From contig DQBD01000062.1 of NCBI GenBank assembly GCA_003526065.1, positions 1-5,927 of the forward strand: a stretch of 5,927 nt of DNA, in the 5' to 3' direction. The position numbers and the translations under genes are program-made. The stretch is from Gammaproteobacteria bacterium (lineage in GTDB: Bacteria; Pseudomonadota; Gammaproteobacteria; Immundisolibacterales; Immundisolibacteraceae). Of the stretch, positions 1-5,353 are shown piece after piece (position 1 is the stretch's first letter; every line of letters begins with the position of its first letter). The notes under the pieces are model-generated. The model had not been told where the DNA came from and ran no database searches. It saw only the letters and a program-made list of their open reading frames with translations.

Positions 1-490
1 CCATGTCGAGCATGCGGTCGGCCTCGTCCAGCACCAGAATTTCCACCGCATCCAGCGACACCGTGCCCTGCTGGAGGTGATCGAGCAGACGGCCGGGCGT
101 GGCGGTCAACACATCCAGGCCCCGCGCCAGCGCGGTCACCTGCGGATTGAAGCCCACACCGCCGAACACCACGGCGCTTTTCAGGCGCAGTTCACCGCCG
201 TACGCGCTGACGCTGTCGCCGACCTGCGCCGCCAGTTCGCGCGTGGGCGTGAGAATCAGGGCCCGCACCGTACGCGGGCGCAGGGGGCGCCCCGAGTCGG
301 CGAGACGCTGCAACATCGGCAGCGCAAACCCGGCTGTCTTGCCGGTACCGGTCTGGGCGGCGGCCAGCACATCCTGGCCGGCGAGGACCACCGGCACGGC
401 CTGCTGCTGGATGGGAGTGGGATTGGCGTAGCCGCGTGCGGCCACGGCACGACACAGCTCAGCGCGCAGGCCGAGCGTGGCAAATGGCAT
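1..490 (-). CDS. DEAD-box ATP-dependent RNA helicase, RhlE-like, N-terminal part (cut by left edge)
   Basis: This gene encodes an ATP-dependent RNA helicase that unwinds or remodels RNA duplexes in the cytoplasm, as in ribosome assembly or mRNA decay. The visible 163 residues cover most of the first RecA-like domain. They show a Q motif (F3, then GYANPTPIQ at 20-28), Walker A AQTGTGKT at 45-52, motif Ia PTRELA at 82-87, a GG pair at 110-111, motif Ib TPGRLLD at 131-137 and the Walker B DEAD box at 155-158. The order and spacing are normal for the family. The FGG-x-x-x-NPQ stretch at 109-117 resembles RhlE, though RhlB, SrmB or DbpA are not excluded because the second RecA domain and tail lie off the window. 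The ATG at 490 is chosen because it puts the Q motif at the extreme N-terminus, as in RhlE, and has an AAGGA ribosome site 8 bases upstream. Family membership is certain; the subfamily is probable. Confidence 0.95.
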   Translation of the reverse strand, partial: MPFATLGLRAELCRAVAARGYANPTPIQQQAVPVVLAGQDVLAAAQTGTGKTAGFALPMLQRLADSGRPLRPRTVRALILTPTRELAAQVGDSVSAYGGELRLKSAVVFGGVGFNPQVTALARGLDVLTATPGRLLDHLQQGTVSLDAVEILVLDEADRMLDM

Positions 491-717
491 TGAGAGATCC
501 TTCGGTAGTAACCGGGCCGAACGAGATAGTCGAGGCCGGTCAGAAACAAGACTGGCGCTCACGGCGCCGACAGAGACCGGGCGCCGCGAGCGCGGCAACC
601 CAATAATCGGCTAGTTTACCCCGGCTTGCCGCGCGACGGCTAAAACCCGCGTCCAAGGCGCCGATAAACTGTCCGAGGTGGGCCCGCCTCGCTGCCCGGC
701 CCGGGAAGTCGATCGCC
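491..717. other. Divergent intergenic region between helicase and J/PilZ gene
   Basis: These 227 bases separate two genes that diverge, so both promoters should be here. The stretch 600-670 is the least GC-rich part and holds A/T-rich clusters such as TAAACT (665-670 on plus, and again on minus at about 612-617). No hexamer pair with normal 16-18 base spacing stands out on either strand, so no promoter is called. Short inverted repeats lie on the helicase side: GGCGC-5-GCGCC at 554-568, GCCGCG-2-CGCGGC at 583-596, and CGGT-4-ACCG at 503-514. All would fall in the 5' leader of the helicase mRNA if it starts near 610-650. Confidence 0.5.
499..503 (-). promoter_or_regulatory. Ribosome binding site of the DEAD-box helicase
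   Basis: Read on the minus strand, GAAGGA lies just upstream of the ATG at 490, leaving about 8 bases between them. A small inverted repeat (CGGT, 4-base loop, ACCG; 503-514) abuts it and could modestly affect ribosome access. Confidence 0.6.
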
Positions 718-1404
718 ATGACGTCGCCAAACCGCCGCAACTACTACCGCATTCTCCACCTGCAGCCGGACGCACCGGATGCGGTGATCCGCACCGCCTA
801 CCGCACCCTGATGCAGACACTGCGCCAGCACCCGGACCTCGGTGGCGACGGTGCCACCGCCAGCCTGCTCAACGAGGCCTACGCCACGCTGTCAGACCCG
901 GACCGGCGCGCCGCCTACGACGCGCAGCTCGGCGATCCTGAGCACGCCTCGCCTCCACCGCCTTGCCCACCTGCCGCGCCGGACAGGCAGTGCCCGTACT
1001 GCCTGTCCGGAATCGCCGTGCAGTCCCCGGGCACGAGCCACCGGCGGTGCCAGGTGTGCGGCAGTCCGTTGTCGCCCCCACCGGGCGCGCAACAGTTCAA
1101 CGAGGCGCGACGGGCCTTCGATCGCCGAACCCTGGCCGCTCCGGTGGAGTACTTCCTGCGCCAGGACAGCGGACCACGCGCGGCGATGCTCGAGGATTTC
1201 TCGCCGGCCGGCGCCCGGATGACACTCGACCACCACCTGCCCCCGCACACGGTACTGGCGCTCAAAACACCGTTGTTCGACGCGCTGGCCCAAGTGGTGG
1301 ACTGCCAACCGGCACCGTCACGCAAGCACTGGCAACTGCGTGTGCAGTTCCTGACGCTGGCGCTGACGGCACCGGCCGGCAGCCTGGTCACCACCCACGT
1401 CTAG
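718..1404 (+). CDS. J-domain protein with zinc ribbon and C-terminal PilZ domain
   Basis: The 228-residue product has three recognisable parts. Residues 8-70 are a J domain: helix II region around AYRTLMQTLRQ, an intact HPD tripeptide at 38-40, and a helix III ending in DPDRRAAYD at 60-68. J domains stimulate the ATPase of DnaK/Hsp70. A proline-rich linker (79-88) leads to two CxxC pairs, CPYC at 92-95 and CQVC at 111-114, which look like a zinc ribbon and not the four-repeat cysteine domain of DnaJ itself. Residues 131-216 match a PilZ domain: RxxxR at 132-136, the DxSxxG box as DFSPAG at 160-165, and a closing beta strand QLRVQFL at 206-212. Both c-di-GMP-contacting motifs are intact. The protein is therefore not DnaJ or CbpA. 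A role as a c-di-GMP-responsive co-chaperone is inference. The ATG at 718 begins just before the J domain; GGGAAG at 703-708 is a plausible but modest ribosome site. Confidence 0.85.
   Translation: MTSPNRRNYYRILHLQPDAPDAVIRTAYRTLMQTLRQHPDLGGDGATASLLNEAYATLSDPDRRAAYDAQLGDPEHASPPPPCPPAAPDRQCPYCLSGIAVQSPGTSHRRCQVCGSPLSPPPGAQQFNEARRAFDRRTLAAPVEYFLRQDSGPRAAMLEDFSPAGARMTLDHHLPPHTVLALKTPLFDALAQVVDCQPAPSRKHWQLRVQFLTLALTAPAGSLVTTHV
1401..1404. other. Interleaved stop codons of two convergent genes (CTAG)
   Basis: The four-base palindrome CTAG provides TAG for the J/PilZ gene on the plus strand (1402-1404) and TAG for the ybdD-like gene on the minus strand (1401-1403). The two convergent genes thus have no spacer at all, and no terminator hairpin with a T tract is visible near either 3' end. 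Confidence 0.9.
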
Positions 1405-1577
1405 CAGCAGCGGCGTACCTGCGACCAGTCCGCCGCCTGACGCTGCTTGAAGAAGGTGCGCCGGTCCAGCACCGGCCGGTCGGGATGTACCGCCGCGTGG
1501 TGTGCCAGATAGCGCTCGTAGGCGTCGTCACCACTGACCGCCCGCAGCCACGACCAGAACGCGCGCACCAGCTTCAT
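1401..1577 (-). CDS. ybdD: YbdD/YjiX family (DUF466) small partner of CstA
   Basis: This 58-residue protein belongs to the short YbdD/YjiX family, usually 60-70 residues, encoded directly after cstA or btsT. Diagnostic features are the N-terminal amphipathic segment (RAFWSWLRAVSG), a central tyrosine-rich DAYERYLAHH, an HP-D pair near residue 30, the FFKQRQ segment corresponding to FFRERQ of E. coli YbdD, and the conserved C-terminal RCC. In E. coli YbdD is reported to be needed for CstA-mediated pyruvate uptake; its mechanism is not clear. The ATG at 1577 overlaps the cstA stop in ATGA, so translation is likely coupled to cstA and the two are co-transcribed. The frame stays open upstream to 1661, but those codons lie inside cstA and would add residues the family lacks. 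Family assignment is firm; the partnership rests on family knowledge and gene order. Confidence 0.9.
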   Translation of the reverse strand: MKLVRAFWSWLRAVSGDDAYERYLAHHAAVHPDRPVLDRRTFFKQRQAADWSQVRRCC

Positions 1578-3601
1578 GCCGACTCCTGCGCCGGTGTCAT
1601 GCCGGCACTCTGGCGCACATGGCGCAGGCACACCCGCGTCATGTCGGCCAGGATCAACCACAGCAACCCCACGAACAGCACCGTCAGCCAGCCATCCAGG
1701 CGCTGGTTGAAAATCAGCTGCGGCGCCACCGCGGCCTTCTCCGGTGGCAACACGCCCGCCGCCAGCTTGCTGGCCAGGTCATTGGCACCGGCAAAGAAAC
1801 CCAGGCGCGGGTCATCGCTCATCACTTTTTGCCAGGCGGCGCTGCTGGTGACCACCGTCAGCCAGGCCAGCGGCAGGCCGGTGACCCAGAAATAGCGCTC
1901 CCGCCCGGTCTTGACCAGGATGGCGGTGCCCACCGACAGGGCAATGGCCGCCAGGATCTGGTTGGAAATGCCGAACAGCGGCCACAGGATGTTGACCCCG
2001 CCGGCCGGATCGATAACGCCGATGTACAGAAAGTACCCCCACCCGGCGACCACCAGCCCGCTGCACAGCAGCACCGACGGATACCAGGCCGTGCGCCCCA
2101 GCGCCGGCACGAAGTTGCCCAGGAAATCCTGCAGCATGAACCGTCCCACGCGCGTACCGGCATCCAGGGTGGTCAGAATGAACACCGCCTCGAACATGAT
2201 CGCGAAGTGGTACCAGACCGCCAGCATCCCCTGACCGAAGGCGCTGCTGAAGATGCTGGCCATCCCCACGGCCAGTGACGGCGCCCCGCCGGTGCGCGCG
2301 AACAGCGTCGCCTCGCCCATTTCCCGGGCGAGCGACTCCATCTGTTCGAGCGTGACCGGGAAGCCCCAGGAAGAAATGGTCGCCACCGCCTGCGCACCCT
2401 CGCCGACCACGCCGGCGGCGGTGTTGATGGCGAAGAACACGCCCGGCTCCAGCACGCAGGCGGCGATCAGCGCCATCAGGGCCACGAACGACTCCAGCAT
2501 CATGCTGCCGTAACCGATCATGTGGATGTCGCGCTCATCGGTCAGCAGCTTGGGCGTGGTGCCCGAACTGACCAGCGCATGGAAGCCGGATACCGCACCG
2601 CAGGCGATGGTGATGAACACGAAGGGAAACACCTTGCCGGCGAAAATCGGCCCCGTGCCATCCACGAACTGCGTCAGCGCCGGCATGTGCAGTACCGGGT
2701 TCAGCCACACGATGGCCACGGCCAGCAACGCCACCGTACCGAGCTTCATGAACGTGGACAGGTAATCGCGCGGCGCCAGCAGCAGCCACACCGGCACCAC
2801 CGCCGCCACGAAGCCATACACCATGATTCCGTAGGCGATGGTCAGCGGCCCGTGGTCGAACCAGGTCCGCAGCGTTGGCTGCTGGTCCACCCAGCCACCG
2901 CCCCACACCGCCAGCAGCAGCAGCGCGATGCCGATGGCACTGCCCTCGAGCACCCGGCCGGGCCGGATGCCGCGCATGTAGACACCCACCAGAATGGCAA
3001 TCGGCACGGTCGCCAGCACGGTGGCGGTGGCCCAGGGGCTGTGCTTCATGGCGTTGACAATCACCAGCCCCAGCACGGAAATCAGGATGATCAGGATCAT
3101 CAGCGTGCCGATCAGCGCTGCGCCACCGCCGACCGGACCCAGCTCGTCACGGGCCATCTGGCCCAGGCTGCGGCCGTTGCGCCGGGTGGAGAAGAACAGC
3201 ACCGTCATGTCCTGGATGCAGCCACCGAGCACGGCGCCGACCAGGATCCACAAGGTCCCCGGCAGGTAGCCGAACTGCGCTGCCAGCGTTGGCCCGACCA
3301 GCGGCCCCGGCCCGGCGATGGCCGCGAAGTGGTGGCCAAACACCACCCAGCGGTTGGTGGGCACGAAATCGCGGCCATCGTTGATGCGTACAGCCGGCGT
3401 TGCCCGCCCGCCGTCGACCAGCAGCACGCGCGTCGCCACCCACGCGCCGTACACGCGATAGCCGATGGCATACACACACACCGCCGCCGCAATCAGCCAC
3501 CAGGCGTTGATCGACTCGCCACGCGCCAGGGCAATGCCCCCGAACACGAACGCGCCCAGCCCCGCAACTACCAACCAGAACAACAGCTTGCGGACCGACA
3601 T
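1574..3601 (-). CDS. cstA: CstA-family carbon starvation transporter (pyruvate/peptide type)
   Basis: This 675-residue inner-membrane protein is a member of the CstA/BtsT family, whose E. coli members (about 700 residues) import pyruvate with protons and have also been linked to peptide use in carbon starvation. Hydrophobic segments run almost end to end, beginning at residues 6-25 and 33-48. Family signatures are intact: FVPTNRWVVFGHHFAAIAGP starting at residue 79, GAVSGFHALVSSGTTPK at 335-351, EAVFILTTLDAGTR at 471-484 and WPLFGISNQ at 540-548. A last membrane segment near 640-660 precedes a short cytoplasmic tail. The ATG at 3601 follows a strong GGGGAGG site; an in-frame ATG at 3682 would add 27 basic, non-family residues and is rejected. 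It overlaps the downstream ybdD-like gene by four bases. Substrate could be pyruvate or another small carboxylate or peptide; the sequence alone does not say. No BtsS/BtsR-type sensor genes are in the window. Confidence 0.95.
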   Translation of the reverse strand: MSVRKLLFWLVVAGLGAFVFGGIALARGESINAWWLIAAAVCVYAIGYRVYGAWVATRVLLVDGGRATPAVRINDGRDFVPTNRWVVFGHHFAAIAGPGPLVGPTLAAQFGYLPGTLWILVGAVLGGCIQDMTVLFFSTRRNGRSLGQMARDELGPVGGGAALIGTLMILIILISVLGLVIVNAMKHSPWATATVLATVPIAILVGVYMRGIRPGRVLEGSAIGIALLLLAVWGGGWVDQQPTLRTWFDHGPLTIAYGIMVYGFVAAVVPVWLLLAPRDYLSTFMKLGTVALLAVAIVWLNPVLHMPALTQFVDGTGPIFAGKVFPFVFITIACGAVSGFHALVSSGTTPKLLTDERDIHMIGYGSMMLESFVALMALIAACVLEPGVFFAINTAAGVVGEGAQAVATISSWGFPVTLEQMESLAREMGEATLFARTGGAPSLAVGMASIFSSAFGQGMLAVWYHFAIMFEAVFILTTLDAGTRVGRFMLQDFLGNFVPALGRTAWYPSVLLCSGLVVAGWGYFLYIGVIDPAGGVNILWPLFGISNQILAAIALSVGTAILVKTGRERYFWVTGLPLAWLTVVTSSAAWQKVMSDDPRLGFFAGANDLASKLAAGVLPPEKAAVAPQLIFNQRLDGWLTVLFVGLLWLILADMTRVCLRHVRQSAGMTPAQESA

Positions 3602-3605
3602 GCAA

Positions 3606-3612
3606 CCTCCCC
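3606..3612 (-). promoter_or_regulatory. Ribosome binding site of cstA
   Basis: GGGGAGG on the minus strand sits 4 bases before the ATG at 3601. It is a near-ideal anti-16S match with slightly short spacing, and it decides the start of cstA against the longer open frame. Confidence 0.75.
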
Positions 3613-3704
3613 TGAAACTCTCGCCCACTCGCGCCCGGCGGCGCCAGGGCGCTAATGCTACCCGCTGCGGCGCGCATCTCATGCTCTATGCTTGATCGCT
3701 ACCC

Positions 3705-3710
3705 GAGGAG
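3705..3710 (+). promoter_or_regulatory. Ribosome binding site of the methyltransferase
   Basis: GAGGAG ends 6 bases before the ATG at 3717. Good match and spacing support that start. Confidence 0.75.
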
Positions 3711-3716
3711 CCCGAC

Positions 3717-4298
3717 ATGACCACAGCCGACGCCGACCGCTGGGAAGCCCGCTACCGTTCCGGCACCGCCGCCTACGCGGCGCAGCCCGCGCCGTTCGTG
3801 CAGCACTGGTTGCCACGCCTGCCACGCGGACGGGCGCTGGATGTGGCGTGCGGTCTCGGGGCCACCGCCATCGCGCTGGCCGAGGCCGGTTTCGCGGTCA
3901 CCGGCATCGACATCGCACCGACCGCGCTGGCGCGCGCCCGGGAACACGCCGACCGCCGCGGCGTGCGGGTCGACTGGCAGTGTGCTGACCTGGCCGATCA
4001 CCGCCTGCCGGCCGACCACTACGACCTCATCGTCAACATCCACTATGTCAACCGCGACCTGCTGGCGCAGTTCGCCGACGCGCTCAGGCCCGGTGGCTGG
4101 CTGCTGTTCGAGCAGCACCTGCGCTGGCCGGAACCGGTGGCCGGCCCGGCTTCCGACCACTACCGCCTCAGGACCAACGAGCTGCGGCACCTGCTGTGGC
4201 AATTGCAGCTGGTGCATTACGAGGAAGGCCTATGCGACGCGGCGGGCAGCGACCGCCCCCTTGCCCTGGCGCGCGCCGCGGCCCGGCGTCCCGGCTGA
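3717..4298 (+). CDS. Class I SAM-dependent methyltransferase, TehB/UbiE-like fold
   Basis: The 193-residue protein is a soluble class I methyltransferase that moves a methyl group from S-adenosylmethionine to an unknown acceptor. After an N-terminal WEARYRSG (9-16), typical of small TehB-like enzymes, come motif I LDVACGLGAT at 41-50 (SAM-binding glycine loop), the acidic end of strand 2 in TGIDIAP (D65), CADL at 89-92 (adenine contact), YDLIVNIHYVNRDLL at 102-116 (motif IV region) and LRPGGWLLFEQHL near 123-135. The set is complete and the length is usual. The substrate cannot be read from the sequence; small-molecule, thiol or metalloid acceptors are all possible. It lies 50 bases before xdhC on the same strand, so it may be the first gene of that operon, or merely a neighbour. 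The start is fixed by the strong GAGGAG site. Confidence 0.88.
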   Translation: MTTADADRWEARYRSGTAAYAAQPAPFVQHWLPRLPRGRALDVACGLGATAIALAEAGFAVTGIDIAPTALARAREHADRRGVRVDWQCADLADHRLPADHYDLIVNIHYVNRDLLAQFADALRPGGWLLFEQHLRWPEPVAGPASDHYRLRTNELRHLLWQLQLVHYEEGLCDAAGSDRPLALARAAARRPG

Positions 4299-4348
4299 CG
4301 GCGCCGCATACAATCGACGCAAGACGTGCACACACCGTAGGCACCCGC
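4299..4348 (+). promoter_or_regulatory. Short gap before xdhC with a possible -10 element
   Basis: The 50-base gap between the methyltransferase stop and the xdhC start contains TACAAT at 4309-4314, a five-of-six match to a sigma-70 -10 box, in otherwise GC-rich sequence. No -35 is recognisable 16-18 bases upstream, so an independent xdhC promoter is only possible. GTAGG at 4337-4341 is a weak ribosome site 7 bases before the ATG at 4349. Confidence 0.35.
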
Positions 4349-5353
4349 ATGGACAGCAGCGATCTGAACGTCATTCGCGCCCTGCAGGACTGGGTCCGGG
4401 CAGGCGGGCGCGGCCATCTGGTCACCGTCGTAAAAACGTGGGGCTCCTCGCCACGACCCGCCGGGTCACTGCTGGCGGTGGGCGGGCCGGGACACCTGAT
4501 GGGATCGGTGTCCGGTGGCTGCGTGGAGGACGACCTGGTGGCCAGACTGCGCAGCGGGCAGGTCGCCTCGGAGCGCCCCGAACGCGTGGTGTACGGCGTC
4601 TCGCGCGAGGAAGGCGAACGCTTTGGCCTGCCCTGCGGCGGCACACTGGAACTGGTCTGCGAGTCGATAGACGACGCCGAGGCCCTGGAGCCGGTGCGTC
4701 AGGCGCTTGAACAACGCCGGGCCGTGTGCCGCGAACTCGACCTGAACACCGGCACCACCCGCCTGCTGCCCGCACAGCCCCACACCGCCGCCTGCCGGCT
4801 TCAGGACAGCCGGCTGCGCAAGGTGTTCGGGCCGCAGTGGCAACTGATCATCATCGGCGCGGCCGAGCTGTCGCGCTGCATCGCCCAGCTGGCGCAGGCG
4901 CTCGACTACCACGTGGTGGTCTGCGACCCGCGCGCCGACTATGCCGCCACCTGGGACGTGCCCGGCACCGAATTGGTGGCCGGCCTGCCGGACGACCTGA
5001 TCCGCGCGCGCGTCAGCGACGAGCGCTCGGCCATCATCACCCTCACCCACGACCCGCGCGTGGACGACATGGCCCTGATCGAGGCCCTCGAATCACCCGC
5101 CTTCTACGTCGGTGCGCTCGGCTCGCGGCGCACCACCGACGCCCGCCTGGAGCGCCTGCGCCAGCTGGACGTCCCCGCCACCGCCCTGGCGCGCCTGCAT
5201 GCCCCCATCGGCCTGCCCATCGGCTCGCACGCGCCCATGGAGATCGCGGTCGCCATCGCGGCGGAACTGATCGCCGCGCGCAACAACGCACTCGGCGGCG
5301 CCCGTGACCGGCTGGCCGACCCCGCCGCGCGCAAAGCCGCCAGCGCTGCGTGA
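4349..5353 (+). CDS. xdhC: XdhC/CoxI-family molybdenum hydroxylase maturation factor
   Basis: XdhC-type proteins bind molybdenum cofactor and assist its sulfuration and insertion into xanthine-oxidase-family enzymes. This 334-residue protein has both family domains. The N-terminal XdhC/CoxI domain contains VTVVKTWGSSPRPAG at 25-39, GSVSGGCVED at 52-61 and GLPCGGTLEL at 93-102, with C58 and C96 the conserved cysteines. The C-terminal Rossmann-like domain has LIIIGAAELS at 166-175, VCDPRADY at 191-198, HDPRVDD, GALGSRRT at 255-262 and PMEIAVAIAAEL near the end. The CDPRxxYxxxW and VPGTELV pattern places it in a known single-chain subfamily also common in beta- and gammaproteobacteria. The nucleotide loop reads GAAE where GAGx is usual. 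The ATG at 4349 gives the usual N-terminus; the frame is open further up, but into the methyltransferase gene. Its stop overlaps the next gene. The client enzyme is not in the window. Confidence 0.92.
   Translation: MDSSDLNVIRALQDWVRAGGRGHLVTVVKTWGSSPRPAGSLLAVGGPGHLMGSVSGGCVEDDLVARLRSGQVASERPERVVYGVSREEGERFGLPCGGTLELVCESIDDAEALEPVRQALEQRRAVCRELDLNTGTTRLLPAQPHTAACRLQDSRLRKVFGPQWQLIIIGAAELSRCIAQLAQALDYHVVVCDPRADYAATWDVPGTELVAGLPDDLIRARVSDERSAIITLTHDPRVDDMALIEALESPAFYVGALGSRRTTDARLERLRQLDVPATALARLHAPIGLPIGSHAPMEIAVAIAAELIAARNNALGGARDRLADPAARKAASAA

Larger units (their letters stand above)
3602..3716. promoter_or_regulatory. Divergent promoter region between cstA and the methyltransferase
   Basis: These 115 bases must carry both the cstA promoter (minus) and the methyltransferase promoter (plus). 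On plus, TATGCT at 3687-3692 is a possible -10, and on minus TAGCAT (3661 to 3656) is another; neither has a convincing -35 at normal distance. An 11-base inverted repeat, GCAT-CTC-ATGC at 3674-3684, lies between them and could be part of an operator. These site calls are weak; the region's role as promoter follows from gene layout. Confidence 0.4.

Noticed and set aside
1578..1661. Upstream ATG extending the ybdD-like protein by 28 residues
   Set aside because: The extension lies within cstA coding sequence and has no counterpart in the family; the ATGA overlap start gives the expected length.
963..1895. Plus-strand open frame of 310 codons running through the J/PilZ gene and into ybdD/cstA
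   Set aside because: It crosses three well-supported genes in other frames and its product has biased composition without any domain.
2909..2925. CAG-repeat-like run
   Set aside because: On the coding strand it is a run of leucine codons in a CstA membrane helix, not a functional repeat.
3471..3482. Short CA-dinucleotide run
   Set aside because: It is about five units long and encodes a normal hydrophobic segment (VCVYA) of CstA, so it is not treated as a repeat feature.
2522..3655. Long plus-strand open frame of 377 codons opposite cstA
   Set aside because: It is rich in His, Gln, Arg and Pro with no recognisable domain, which is the usual antisense product of a GC-rich membrane-protein gene. 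The minus-strand cstA is complete with all family motifs.
3602..3682. Upstream ATG extending CstA by 27 residues
   Set aside because: The extension is basic and unlike family N-termini, and the strong ribosome site at 3606-3612 points to the ATG at 3601.
4196..4348. In-frame upstream start extending XdhC by 51 residues
   Set aside because: It lies mostly inside the methyltransferase gene and encodes an Arg/Pro-rich stretch foreign to XdhC proteins.
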